Below are positions 10,586-21,372 of a stretch of DNA of 64,000 nucleotides, in pieces. Every line of letters begins with the position of its first letter. Position 1 is the stretch's first letter. The translations under genes were made by a program, and so were the position numbers. The stretch covers positions 14,425,600 through 14,489,599 of the forward strand of contig NC_079907.1 of assembly GCF_024868665.1 (NCBI RefSeq), given 5' to 3'. The DNA comes from Triplophysa rosa. Taxonomy: Eukaryota > Chordata > Actinopteri > Cypriniformes > Nemacheilidae. The notes beneath the pieces are model-generated. The model had not been told where the DNA came from, searched no databases, and saw only the letters and a list, made by a program, of their open reading frames with translations.

Positions 10586-10815
10586 GGGCGGTTTCCCAGA
10601 CATGGATTAGCTTAAACCAGGACTAGTCCTAGTTAAATTAGGATATTTAAGGCGTTTTTAAAAACATGCTTTACAAACAAACATTACAGTGTGCATCTTG
10701 AGACAAAACAATCGCACTGATATATTTTAAGATATGCAAGTGCAAGTTGTTTTCGATCAAGATGCCACTAATTTTTAAAGTAGTCTGGGCTAAAACCCTG
10801 TCCGGGAAACCGGCC
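10586..10815. mobile_element. GGGCGGTTTCCC-ended MITE
   Basis: Starts GGGGCGGTTTCCCAGACA and ends TGTCCGGGAAACCGGCCC, with inverted AGGACTAGTCCT-type phrases just inside the left end. It is a 230-bp non-autonomous element of a type common in cyprinids. Confidence 0.65.
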
Positions 10816-10845
10816 CTTTATGTTTAGTTTAGATATAAGATAATT

Positions 10846-10917
10846 TAGCCTAATTATCCTCATTATCCCCATGTCCTATTTAGCCTAATTATCCTCATTA
10901 TCCCCATGTCCTATTTG
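10846..10917 (+). repeat. 36-bp tandem duplication
   Basis: Two adjacent near-identical units start TAGCCTAATTATCCTCATTA and end CATGTCCTATT. They lie within the repeat that is inverted at 2390-2637. Confidence 0.8.
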
Positions 10918-11059
10918 TATTCATGAGCAGTGTTTTTTTTATTTTTGTATATTCCCTTTACCAGTTTTAGCAGCAATTTACCAGTAAGTAGTAAGGTTGT
11001 TGTAGTAAAGTGTACAAGCCATGTGTTTGTTGGATTTGTATTACCTAACTAAACAAACT

Positions 11060-11840
11060 ATAGCTACTATAATAAACTATGGTAATTTTTGTTACTGTGG
11101 TTTTACTAAAAATAGCTTAATTGGAGTATGTTTACTCCAATTAATTAAATTTACTACATGAAAATAGTAAATTTGTGAATACTGTTGTTTGCAAATACCA
11201 TCCCTGCTGAATAAAATAATGAATTTGTGAATTTAATTACATTTTTCTATTAAATTCCTCTTTGTAGTGTGTTTGGGGTTTTATTCCAATAGGATTTACC
11301 ATCCCACCAATAGAATCAACCACATACAAGTAGACAACAAGTATCCATAGTACAATTCCCATTATAACCATTAAATCATTGACATTTTCTGTTGTATTTT
11401 GGGCAGGGTTCCATTATTTTTACTTCAGCAGGAATACTTCAACTATAGTTACTACAATAAGAACATCATTCATTTTCCAAACGGCTTTAAATGATAAAAA
11501 AAGCAGACCAGAAGTTAACACGCACGCGCACGCACACTTCCTTAACTCTGCTATGCGATCTCATGCAATTTCGAATGAAAACTTTACATTTTCTCTGTCA
11601 TGTAGCTCAAGGTGTATGTGATGTTTATTGACCGTTTTATGCCGATCATTTTCATGACAATGTTTCTATGATCTTTGACTGATCGCAGCGCTCGTTCTAA
11701 GCACCACACATAGTTGAACCCACAGATGATTACACCACACTTTAACATGTGCATTTTTCGCCTTTTAGTGTTCTATTTGCCATTTTAGAGCGCTTTCAGC
11801 TGCGACGACATTTACATTTGTTTAGCGGGGTAAATTATTT
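11060..11840. other. No gene seen
   Basis: AT-rich sequence with several short ACTATGGTAAT/TTTACTA phrases typical of decayed MITEs. No supported exon. Confidence 0.4.
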
Positions 11841-11841
11841 A

Positions 11842-11910
11842 TAATTCGTTACATTTATATAGCGCTTTTCTGGGTACTCAAAGCGCTTTACATGCAGGGG
11901 GGAATCTCCT
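11842..11910. repeat. SINE/LINE 3'-tail fragment
   Basis: TTACATTTATATAGCGCTTT followed by CTCAAAGCGCTTTACAT is a recurrent fish retroposon tail with a small inverted AAGCGCTT/AGCGCTTT pair. Confidence 0.45.
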
Positions 11911-12595
11911 CAACCACCACCAATGCTGATACCGGGTTGCCAGTTTTGCGCATAATAATCAGCCAAATGGCAAAAAATAATCAGCCAAATGGCCATTAAA
12001 AGCTGGCCGGAAAACCGCGACCTTAGAAAAATTGAAATACTTGGCAACAGTGAAAGGTCCTGGGACACAATCCAGAAAAATTGCGCACATTAAGCTGATG
12101 CCAGCTGTAGCATACAGCAGTTAGAATGTTCAACATTCAGCAACCCGGTTTGTTGTTATAGCCTACTTATTGTCAACGGCATAATTTCCATGTATCATTG
12201 TAATACTTTAGAATGTTTATTTATATTGCTTATAATAGGTAACTTAATATTGTATTCTGTTTTTTTCTGTTTATTGTAGACCACACACATATGCAAGCAA
12301 ATACCTCAGGCATGCAATAATCCTAAATAAATCATCAACTGGGAAATCTCTCTTGTTCTGGTTTCTCTAATCGGGAACACCTCTCAACATTTTTTTCTAC
12401 TGGTACACCACTGAACCCCCTAAGCGTCCCAAACGCTCATATAGGGCACTGTGCATATAACAATAAACGCCTTGACCTTTGAAATGATGTAAACTAGGGT
12501 TTTGATTGAGGTAACTAGTATTACTTTTTTGCCCATTGTCTGAACTTTCTGGGCAATTTATTTTGTCTTTTTATGTGCTCTATAAATAAATTTGA
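11911..12595. other. No gene seen
   Basis: A tandem phrase AATAATCAGCCAAATGGC occurs twice near 11950-11985. Otherwise there are only scattered repeats and no exon. Confidence 0.35.
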
Positions 12596-12800
12596 CTGTG
12601 GACAAGTGATAGTGCGCGTGTATAAGGATCATTACGGTAATATAATGTCAACTGAAGCGTGTGCGGCATTATCACTGTGTTTACGGTAATATCAGCAACA
12701 ACAACAACAGTGAAGCGGATGGCGGTAAAGCACCGCTAAGTTTAGCCAAACCGCCATTAAACACTAGAAGAAAAATAAGAAGGAGGCCTGCAATGTTTGA
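12596..12800 (+). promoter_or_regulatory. Promoter / first exon of zinc-finger unit 2
   Basis: Alignable with 3560-3725, including two copies of the TTACGGTAATAT repeat and a TGTTTAC forkhead-type core. It then has CTGCAATGTTTGAG|GTAATA, the same putative 5' splice site as unit 1. A longer GC-rich insert (CACCGCTAAGTTTAGCC...) lies just before the donor. Confidence 0.45.
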
Positions 12801-12869
12801 GGTAATATCAGAACAAAATGTCATGTTTTCAGGTTATTTCAACTGTTAGGGTTGAGACTGAATCATGGT

Positions 12870-12955
12870 CTTATGTTTTTCAGTTATATCTATGTTTAAA
12901 GATCCCTTAAAGCCATCTGCAGATGTGATTTATAACGACGAGGTTATTCGCTAAA
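12870..12955 (+). other. Possible small exon conserved in all three zinc-finger units
   Basis: After a CAG acceptor, the frame beginning MFKDPLKPSADVIYNDE is open and is followed by GTTATT. Unit 1 (3810-3865) and unit 3 (16024-16072) conserve the same frame (FRDLFKPSVDVIYNDE and FKDLFKPSVDVIYYDK). The ATG is present in unit 2 only. It may be an internal coding exon or a conserved UTR. Confidence 0.3.
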
Positions 12956-13400
12956 GTTAGCCAAATTGGTTTTACCGTTTAGCATATTTTATTTACTTTA
13001 ATGCATTAACACTATTTATGAAGTGTAACATTTAAAGCACCTTCTGCAGTCGTGCAAATCATGTTGTGTCCCATTTCGACTTCTTTGAATATGCCCTAAA
13101 AGTTTGCATTTATGGAAAAGTATCTCTGTCTTTTTGGTGTGTAGCAAAGCCGTATCATTCATTATTTCTTACTTCATACTCTTGAGTGATCCATGCTAAT
13201 TTTAATTTCCAATACTATTTAGGACAGGTAGTATGCAAATTGGGATGCAGGGGAGTCAGTCAGAGATGATTAAACAATTTGCATATTATCTGTCTTAATT
13301 AATATTTTAACTGTTTTGTTCAAATATTTTGTCAACAGTTGTTAATGTGAAAATGAATGTATTTTTTTTTGGAAGGTCTGTTCCATCATACCACACAGTG

Positions 13401-14312
13401 ATGTTCAGTGAAGCCATGAATGAAGTTGAGGAGTAACATCAGTGTCAGAAACCTCAGAATCTTGTAAAGCTAGAAATGTCTTCTAGTAGTTTGCAGAAGA
13501 ACAAGATTTTCTCTCCAAACAGGAAACAAAGAACTGAAGCAGGCGAGCCTACCTGCGCTCAGTGTGGAAAATGTTTCAAATACAAATGTCTTCTTCAGAG
13601 ACACATGAGAACTCACAGTGAAGAGCGTCCATACACTTGTCCTCAGTGTGGAAAGAGTTTCAAACGCAAATCAACGCTTGAGAAGCACATTAGAATTCAC
13701 ACTGGAGTGCGTCCGTATACTTGTCCTCAGTGTGGAAAGAGTTTCAAACGCAAATCAACGCTTCATGAGCACATGAGAATTCACAGTGAAGAGCGACCAT
13801 ACATGTGTCCTCAGTGTGGAAAGAGTTTCAACCGCAAATCAACGCTTAAGGACCATGCGAGAATTCACACTGGAGAGCGCCCATACTCTTGTCCTCAGTG
13901 TGAAAAGAGTTTCACACAGAAATCAACACTTGATGAGCACATGAAAATTCACACTGGAGAGCGTCCATACGCATGTCCTCAGTGTGGAAAGAGTTTCAAC
14001 CGCAAATCAACGCTTGATGACCACGTGAGAAATCACACTGGAGAGCTACCATACGCTTGTCCTCAGTGTGAAAAGAGTTTCTACCGCAAATCAACGCTTG
14101 AGCACCACGTGAGAATTCACACTGGAGAGCACCCATAGGTATGTCCTCAGTGTGGAAAGAGTTTTATACAGAAATCAGCGCTTGAGAGGCACATTAGAAG
14201 TCACACTGGAGAGCGTCCATACACAACATGTCCTCAATTTGGAAGGAAGAGTTTCAGACTGAAATCAGATTTTGAGGTCCACATGAGAATTCACACTGGA
14301 GAGCGTCCATGA
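13401..14312 (+). pseudogene. C2H2 zinc-finger pseudogene, 9 fingers (unit 2)
   Basis: Full-length relative of the genes at 4077 and 20293. It keeps the same leader (FSEAMNEVEE, SSSSLQKNKIFSP) and about nine finger units, but it is broken at three points. Codon 12 is TAA (13434-13436) where unit 1 has AAA. A TAG at 14136-14138 replaces the tyrosine that starts finger 8. In the last finger the second zinc cysteine is replaced by phenylalanine (CPQF) and one threonine codon is added. Finger 1 has also lost its leading aromatic residue (EPTCAQC). A residual frame from ATG 13476 could still encode 220 residues with seven fingers, so a truncated product is not excluded. All other finger cysteines and histidines are intact, which points to recent loss. 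Confidence 0.8.
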
Positions 14313-14520
14313 ACATGTCTTCAGTGTTGAAAGAGTTTTCAGCATAAATTGTAGATTTGCTGTTAATTTACTCATCAAGATGTTTTTTGCTGTGGTATCA
14401 AGACCAGTAAAAATGTGTACAATTCCAAAGACAGAAATGAGGTTATTGTTTTAAATTAAATTCACAATAATGTCTCTAAAAAACTTTGCCCAGACTTTGT
14501 ATTATATTTGTTTGATAATG
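14313..14520 (+). other. 3' region of zinc-finger unit 2
   Basis: Nearly identical to the 3' UTRs at 5073 and 21373, including the TCATCAAGATGTTTTTTGC region. Homology ends near 14520, where a different sequence begins. Confidence 0.65.
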
Positions 14521-14919
14521 TTGATATATATTGTACAGTAATATTGTCAGGATATATCAGACTCTGAGACTCAACTAAAAGAATCCAAACAAGAATTTAA
14601 TTACAATGATGAGAATATCATAGTTTATGCTGAAGAAAACTGAATGAATGTGTCTATTACAGATGGAGAATGAACTGATCACACACATCATGTAAACAAG
14701 TCATGTAGAGAGAGATGAAGGAGCACGTGATTCATGATGCAACACAACACATGACCATGTTGAAGACTTCAGCAATATATATTAGTTATATGTTCTAGTA
14801 GTAAATTTAGCCAATGTGTGATATAATTTTTTTCTGTCCAGAATATCTTTCTTTTCAGATATTACAGCTAGCCTACATGTACTGATACATGTACGTAACT
14901 AGTGTGACGGAAAGTCAAG
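14521..14919. other. No gene seen between zinc-finger units 2 and 3
   Basis: AT-rich spacer with a short palindrome around CTACATGTACTGATACATGTACG (14873-14895). No exon. Confidence 0.4.
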
Positions 14920-15055
14920 CTCAGAGAATTAATCTAGTAAACAGGCAATGAGGAAATAGTATTTTAATCTAAAGAACAGTTTTCAGTTTGTCAGAAGGTT
15001 TGCATGTTGTACAGAAGAACATTGTAATAATGAATGGAGGTATGTTTTTTAGCTA
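14920..15055 (+). repeat. Upstream edge of zinc-finger duplicon (copy of 660-790)
   Basis: See 660-790. Here the block directly precedes the promoter repeats of unit 3, which defines the original order of the duplicon. Confidence 0.6.
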
Positions 15056-15227
15056 TTGTTTTTTTTAATTTATGCACCAGAGTAAATTCAGAGGTTCGAT
15101 AACTAGTATTATTTTTTGCCCATTGTGTTGACTTTGTACATCACCGTGGTCAATTTATTTAGTCTTATTATGTGCTTTATAAGTAGATTTGACTGTGGAC
15201 AAGTGAAAATGCCCATGTATAACTTTC

Positions 15228-15612
15228 ACTACGGTAATATCATGTCAACGGAAGAGTGTGCGTCAATATCACTGTGTTTACGGTAATATCATGTAAACAG
15301 AAGAGTGCGTCACTATCACTGTGTTTACGGTAATATCATGTAAACGGAAGAGTGCGTCACTATCACTGTGTTTACGGAAATATCATGGCAATTGAAGAGT
15401 GTGCGGCACTCTCACTGTGTTTACGGTAATATCATGTCAACGGAAGAATGCGTCACTATCACTGTGTTTACGGTAATATCATGTCAACGGAAGAATGCGT
15501 CACTATCACTGTGTTTACGGTAATATCATGGCAATTGAAGAGTGTGCGGCACTATCACTGTGTTTACGGTAATATCATGTAAACGGAAGAGTGTGCGGCA
15601 CTATCACTGTTA
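15228..15612 (+). repeat. Tandem array, 8 copies of an about 47-bp promoter repeat
   Basis: Eight head-to-tail units of 46-49 bp, each with ACGGTAATATCAT followed by GTAAACGGAAGAGTG or a variant, then CACTATCACTGTGTTT. Units 1 and 2 of the gene cluster have only two copies each at the same place. Most units carry TGTTTAC, and several also carry GTAAAC 11 bp later, giving an inverted GTTTAC/GTAAAC pair. This is a forkhead-type motif (FOX consensus TGTTTAC). Some units read GTCAAC or GGCAAT instead. I infer a promoter-proximal regulatory array. Confidence 0.85.
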
Positions 15613-16105
15613 ATATCAGCAACAACAGAGAAGCTGCGCTAACAAAACACGTGCTACATATGATACTGAACGGATGTATTTGAAAGAAGAATTTGGATCA
15701 AATAGAATTTATGGAATTTTCCTAAAATTATATTTTGTATGATGGATCGAATGCAAGTAGATGAGTGAGTGCAGTATAGAAATTTATTCGGAACAGTAGA
15801 TATAGAATATAGCGAAATATAGTCAATTCTCTTCACACTCCATCACAGCAGGAGGCGGTATGCACATATAACTTGGTTCGCAACCAACAATAAAACCAGA
15901 AAAAGAAGATCAAAGCGGACTTTTTGCCCTGCAATGTTTGAGGTAATAGCGTCACAAAATGTCACGTTTTCAGGTTATTTTAACTGTTAGGATTGAGACT
16001 GAATCATTGTATGTTTTTCAGTCATGTCTTTAAAGACCTCTTCAAGCCATCTGTAGATGTGATTTACTATGACAAAATATGTTAATCGCTAACGTTAGCC
16101 AATTT
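15613..16105 (+). promoter_or_regulatory. First exon region of zinc-finger gene 3
   Basis: AATATCAGCAACAACAGAGAAGC, an inserted stretch (15650-15900), then the conserved TTTTTGCCCTGCAATGTTTGAG|GTAATA donor near 15940. Next comes the conserved 'FKDLFKPSVDVIY' block at 16024. The order matches unit 1, so the third gene probably spans 15.1-21.6 kb with a transposon-filled intron. Confidence 0.4.
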
Positions 16106-16169
16106 TGATTTACTATTTAGCCTACCTATACGAAAATTAACCATGTTTTGTTTGTGGTACAAGTGTAGT

Positions 16170-16295
16170 AGGCCTAACCATGTTTTTTTGTCGTATTGAA
16201 TACTTATGGCAAAAACATGGTTTTACTAACCATGTTTTTTTTTTGTAGTAAAACCATGTTTTTTTTTGTTAAAACTAAAACCATGGTTAATTTTC
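16170..16295. repeat. AACCATGTTTTT inverted/tandem palindromic repeat
   Basis: Alternating ACCATGTTTTT and AAAAACATGGT phrases, four to five in 120 bp, able to form a hairpin. Probably a decayed MITE. Confidence 0.6.
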
Positions 16296-16504
16296 GTAAA
16301 GGCTATTTTAGTTACTTAAATGCATTAACACTATTAATGAAGTGTAACTTTAAAAGCACGTTCTGCAGACGAGCAACTCATGTTTGTCCCATTTTGACTA
16401 CTTCGATTTTTTTTATGGAAAACGCATATATTTTTTGGTGTGTAGCAAATATTTCTTACTTCGTTATTTAAAGATACAAACATGTTTTGGGCCATACTAT
16501 CTTT

Positions 16505-16660
16505 AATTTCATTTACATTTACGCTTTTGGCAGACGCTTTTATCCAAACCGACTTACATTGCATGCATTATCCTATACATTTGTTGTGCAATCCCCTGGG
16601 ATTGAACCCACCACCTTAACGCCATGTTCTTACCACTGAGCTACTGGAAAGCTGTACTAA
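16505..16660 (-). mobile_element. tRNA-derived SINE, minus strand
   Basis: Read on the minus strand, it begins GTAGCTCAGTGGTAAGAACA (tRNA A-box region), has GGGTTCAATCCC (B box) and ends with AAGTCGGTTTGGATAAAAGC and ATGTAAATG repeats. This is a typical cyprinid HE1/DANA-like SINE layout. Confidence 0.65.
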
Positions 16661-16669
16661 TTTCCAATA

Positions 16670-17480
16670 CTATTTAGTAGGGGTGTAACCAGAGGCGTCA
16701 TGCCCATTAAAACAGAGGGGAACGTGCCCCCTCAGATTTTCGAACAGTCAGTTTTGTATGGGATGAATTTCATCTCAAAATGATTAACAAATGCATACAC
16801 AGTCATCCGTGAACGTGATACAAGTTACACTTGTATTTTACTATTCACAAACAAATGCCGTATGATTTGAATCTGTGAAATTTAGATTTTAATAAACATG
16901 AGGCGATTTGTACAAATAGAGACAGATTTGTGAATACAATGTTTAATTTTGTGTTCATGTATAATCATTTTGCACATACTAATGAGAAGTTGTGCATTTG
17001 TGTATCCTGCAACGCGCGTCCATTCATCCTGTTCTCTACATTTGTATTTTGAGAGGTTCTTTTCGCGGTTTTCAGCATTACACAACCATGTACAAACAAC
17101 TATCAATGAATAAACCGACGCCTATGCGTTATGACCATCAAACAAATGTCTTTCATTTCGTGTCCGCAAAATTCAGAATTAAATGAATCTACCCAGATTT
17201 GTACAAACAAAGATATATTTGTGAATCCAGATGTTGTCTTTCGTATTAATATATCATAATTTGTGCACGTCAATAACAAGATGCGCATTTGTAGATCCTG
17301 CGACGCGCGTTCATTCATCCTGTTCGGTTCATTTGTATTTTGAGACTTTGTTTTCGCGGTTTTGCATTGGACAATCCACACACACACAACTTCAGATCCT
17401 TGCACAACCGTGCATAAACTACAGCCTACCACTAGATGGCAGTCTCACGGAGCGATGCAGAGGTTGACGGCAAAGGTTGC
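16670..17480 (+). repeat. About 300-bp direct duplication (16890-17095 and 17195-17390)
   Basis: The two halves share CGATTTGTACAAATAGAGAC / AGATTTGTACAAACAAAGA, then GATCCTGCGACGCGCGTTC-type and TTTTCGCGGTTTT phrases in the same order and spacing. Open frames here are shadows of the repeat. Confidence 0.65.
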
Positions 17481-17833
17481 GCAAGACTTTTTCATTGTCC
17501 GTTCATTTTGACGGACAGGCTCGTAAAATCCGTCACAATCTATTTTTACCCGTCACTATGGTGCAAGGTGATGTTACGTGCTAATTAGCATTTTTGTGAC
17601 ATCATCACCATGAACATGCGTTTACTCTCTGACTTACTGAAATGAATACCCAATAAAGTTGATGCCGTTTACATATTCGAACCTTCATATTCATCCCTAA
17701 CCTGCATGCCAACTGCCAAGAGGTGTGTTTGACTGTGCAGACTAAACCAACGAGCCATTTAAAAGCATACGAGGCAGCATGTTCTCAGTAGTTTCTGACA
17801 TACATGGGTCGGTTTGGGCAGCGCCGCTTTAAC

Positions 17834-18400
17834 TGTCACCGTTCCACAGGTGGAATGCTAAAGTTTACTTTAAAATTTCACAGTGTAATTCCATCCTAAC
17901 CATGACAAACTATATATCTTTGGAAAGGTCTAAGCCTCTAGAATACAAATTTGACCAGTGTTTGACAATGTAAATTATGTAGCGGTAGTAATTTATTTAT
18001 TTATGACAGGAGTGTGCATAAAACATTAATATATGCTGCTAAATGTCACTGTTCCACCAGTGGAACACTGGGGTTTATTTCAATATTTAGCAATAAAATT
18101 CGATCCTAATCATGACAAACTATATAACTTCGGAAAGGTCTAAGCCTCTAGAATACAAATATGACCAATACTTGACTATATAAATTATGTTGCTGCAATA
18201 ATTGATTCGTTTATGACAAGAGTGTGCATAAATGTCACTGTTCCACCACTGGAACACTGAGGTTTATTTCAATATTTTGCAATAAAATTCGATCCTAATT
18301 ATGACAAACTATACTGTATATCTTTGGAAAGGTCTAAGCCTCTAGAATAAGAATCTGACCAATGTTTGGACCAATGTTTGACAGTAGAAAGTTGTAAGTA
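17834..18400 (+). repeat. Three tandem ~200-bp units with TTCCAC..GTGGAA palindromes
   Basis: Units begin at 17834, 18044 and 18234 with GTCACYGTTCCAC. Each has a short palindrome near its start (TTCCACAGGTGGAA, TTCCACCAGTGGAA, TTCCACCACTGGAA), then CATGACAAACTATAT, then GGAAAGGTCTAAGCCTCTAG. Units 2 and 3 are most alike. The CANNTG in each palindrome is an E-box. No coding content. Confidence 0.8.
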
Positions 18401-19360
18401 GTTATACATTTCTAATGTTTAACGTTTCAGTTTTCTAAAATTAGTTTAGTTTTTTTCCTATTTTTATGTTCCTTTTATTATACATTTGTGTTTTATTCAT
18501 TGAGTTTGTGCATGAGAAAGTAAAAAGGGGAAACATATTCTCAGTATGTGTTGTGGTGGTTAGGAATTAGCATTGAAGCATTCGTGTCCCCCAAGTGGAC
18601 ATTTGCGGTACAGCAGCTAAAAGTGTTACACAGATCTCTTTTTTTTTCATTTCAAGCTCAAATTCAGAACACAACTTGGTAACATGTGTGGCTTTGAATT
18701 TCTAGCATTTTTTCGCTGAAACAAAAATTTATTTACATAAATAAATAAATACTATTTTTATATTTTTATAGCCATCAAATTAAACTTAAAAAGTACATTT
18801 TTTTATTTAACTGATTCCACTTCAGCAATAATCTGCAAAATGTCTTCTTTCAAACAAGACCAACCTTAAGTTTGTACTCCAAAGCATTCATGATTTATAA
18901 CCATTTTAACAGGTTAACTAATTTAATTTGTGTAAATAAATGTTCCATACAAAGGTTTTGACATAATTGACTTTACCTTAGAATTAAATTAAACCAGGTC
19001 ATTACCTTTATTTTTCAGAAAAGTTGAGTAACTACTGGATATGCATTGTTGCCACATCGAGAATATTAGACCATGAACGACATGTACCAGTTCATTCAGT
19101 CTCATTTTGACTCAATTGACTCGTTTGTTTTCAGTGAAGGGCATATTCATTCAGTACATTCAACCAATGAAATGCTCTGATAGAGCTCAAACTCAAACGC
19201 CATTGGCTCACGTATCTTTGAAGCTGCACTATCTTTGCTTGAGACAGTAATGAATGAGAAATATCTTTAAAAAAGACGGTGCTGGTTTCTTTTGGCTTAC
19301 TTTATGTTGAATATCACGTTCTGCACCATCTCACGTTAGCGGATAAATTAACATTAGCAT
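18401..19360. other. No gene seen
   Basis: AT-rich intronic or intergenic sequence. Nothing recognised apart from short homopolymer runs. Confidence 0.4.
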
Positions 19361-19995
19361 TAGGGATGCACTGAAATGAAAATTCTTGGCCAACGCCGAA
19401 TAAAAATGAAACACATGGCTTTTCGTATTTCGTATTTTCAGCATAAACTGAATGGTCAAAATGCTTTTTATATTTTGTCTTGCTTTTCAATATAATACAA
19501 TATAAAATTGAGCAAAACTAAATAAAAAAAATTGCCCATTTGTATGCAAACAATAACTCTTTTACTACTAGCACAAAATTGAATACAAGATATTTGTTAT
19601 CAAAATACACCAGACTCAGACATATCGGCAATAGCTGATTCCTTAGACGATAGTTGGCTGTTTGCCAAAATATGTTGTGAATTAATATTACAATTGTGCA
19701 TTTTTTCGTGCAAGAGAGCTTGCAATGCATGTGGCTTAGGGTTTTCCTCACGCCAGAGAGAGTTTATAATGTGCAGGTTTTGAGTTTCCCCCGCAGATCG
19801 CTTGTAAGGCGCGCGGCTCGGGCTTTTCCTCGCACCAGAGATAGTTTGTAATGTGCAGAGTTTGAGTTTTTCGCGCACGAGAGAGCTTGTGATGCTTGCG
19901 GCTCAGGCTTATCCTTGCAGAAATTGCTATGCGCGTGAGGGTTAAAACCAGCGCACGAGTTGTTCCCGTTTGACAATCAAGTAATAACAGCACAC
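19361..19995. mobile_element. hAT-like element with internal 85-bp tandem repeats
   Basis: Starts TAGGGATGCACTGAAATGAA, then GGCCAACGCCGAATAAAA, the usual start of a vertebrate hAT family. At 19711-19920 there are about 2.5 direct units of 85 bp, each with GCTTGYRAYGC, GGCTYRGGSTTTTCCT and AGTTTGTAATGTGCAGAG-like phrases. Minus-strand frames of 70-92 codons follow these units and are not genes. The right end is not clear. Confidence 0.5.
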
Positions 19996-20292
19996 GCGGG
20001 CATCAATGACACATTTGGATCAATGATATTGACTTACAGCAATAGTTTACTTCCTCTCTTTTAAACACTAACACTAACGCCTACTATTTAAGGCAAGGCA
20101 TAGTATGCAAATTGGGATGCAGGGTGAGATTCAGCTTACTCCGAGTTGACCGAAAATTTAGACCCTGCAGCCTAATTTGCATATTATCTGCCCTAATGAA
20201 TATTTTAACCGTTTTGTTCAAATATTTTGTTCAGAGTTGTTAATGTGAAAATGTATTTTATTTATTTTGGAAGGTCTGTTCCACCATACCTG

Positions 20293-21372
20293 ATGTTCAG
20301 TGAAGCCATGAATGAAGTTGAGGAGCAACATCAGTGTCAGAAACCTCAGAATCTTTTAACGTTGGAAATGTCTTCTAGTAGTTTGCAGAAGAACAAGATT
20401 TTCTCTCCAAAAAGGAAGCAAAGAACTAAAGCAGGCGAGCCTTTCACCTGTTCTGAGTGTGGAAAGAGTTTCAAACAGAAATCAACGCTTGAGGAGCACA
20501 TTAGAACTCACACTGGAGAGCGCCCATACACATGTCCTCAGTGTGGAAAGAGTTTTAAGCGCAAATCAACGCTTGAGGAGCACATGAAAATTCACAGTGA
20601 AGAGCGTCCATACACGTGTCCTCAGTGTGGAAAGAGTTTTAAACAGAAATCAAATCTTGAGGTGCACATTAGAATTCACACTGGAGAACGTCCATACGCA
20701 TGTCCTCAGTGTGGAAAGAGTTTCAAACACAAATCAACGCTTGAGGAGCACATGAGAATTCACAATGAAGAGCGTCCATACACATGTCCTCAGTGTGAAA
20801 AGAGTTTCAAACACAATTCAACGCTTAAGGATCACATGAGAATTCACACTGGAGAGCGTCCATACACATGTCCTCAGTGTGAAAAGAGTTTCAAACACAA
20901 TTCAACGCTTAAGGAGCACATGAGAATTCACACTGGAGAGCGTCCATACACTTGTCCTCAGTGTGTAAAGAGTTTCAACCGCAAATCAAATCTTGAGGAG
21001 CACATTAGAATTCACAGTGAAGAGCGTCCATACACGTGTCCTCAGTGTGAAAAGAGTTTTAAACAGAGATCAAATCTTGAGGTGCACATTAGAATTCACA
21101 CTGAAGAGCGTCCATACACATGTCCTCAGTGTGGAAAGAGTTTCAGACAGAAATCAGCGCTTGAGAAGCACATGAGAATTCATACTGAAGAGCGACCATA
21201 CGCGTGTCCTCAGTGTGGAAAGAGTTTCAAACACAAATCAAATCTCGAGGACCACGTGAGAGGTCACACTGGAGCACGCCGATACACATGTACTCAGTGT
21301 GGAAGGAAGAGTTTTGAACAGAAATCAGATTTTGAGGTCCACATGAGAATTCACACTGGAGAGCGTCCATGA
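20293..21372 (+). CDS. C2H2 zinc-finger protein, 11 fingers (zinc-finger gene 3)
   Basis: Predicted nuclear DNA-binding protein of about 359 residues, intact through the stop at 21370-21372. The leader is the same as in gene 1 (FSEAMNEVEEQHQ, SSSSLQKNKIFSP). Eleven C2H2 fingers follow, most starting YTCPQC and ending HTGERP or the variants TEERP/SEERP/NEERP. Fingers 5 and 6 are near-identical (HNSTLK helices), a recent single-finger duplication. The eleventh finger again has CGRKSF with one extra residue. I start at ATG 20293. The frame is open upstream to about 20227 without an ATG, and a CAG acceptor at 20234 may join an earlier exon. Its promoter is inferred to lie near 15.2-15.9 kb. Helix residues differ from gene 1, so the preferred DNA site should differ. 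Confidence 0.9.
   Translation: MFSEAMNEVEEQHQCQKPQNLLTLEMSSSSLQKNKIFSPKRKQRTKAGEPFTCSECGKSFKQKSTLEEHIRTHTGERPYTCPQCGKSFKRKSTLEEHMKIHSEERPYTCPQCGKSFKQKSNLEVHIRIHTGERPYACPQCGKSFKHKSTLEEHMRIHNEERPYTCPQCEKSFKHNSTLKDHMRIHTGERPYTCPQCEKSFKHNSTLKEHMRIHTGERPYTCPQCVKSFNRKSNLEEHIRIHSEERPYTCPQCEKSFKQRSNLEVHIRIHTEERPYTCPQCGKSFRQKSALEKHMRIHTEERPYACPQCGKSFKHKSNLEDHVRGHTGARRYTCTQCGRKSFEQKSDFEVHMRIHTGERP

Noticed and set aside
15228..15612. CRISPR-like array of regular repeats
   Set aside because: The units are contiguous tandem copies without unique spacers, in a vertebrate genome.
16505..16660. Possible tRNA gene on the minus strand
   Set aside because: A and B boxes are present, but the sequence continues into a SINE body and tail and does not form a full cloverleaf.
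19600..19993. Several minus-strand frames of 70-92 codons with repeated peptide phrases
   Set aside because: They follow the 85-bp tandem repeat inside a hAT-like element.
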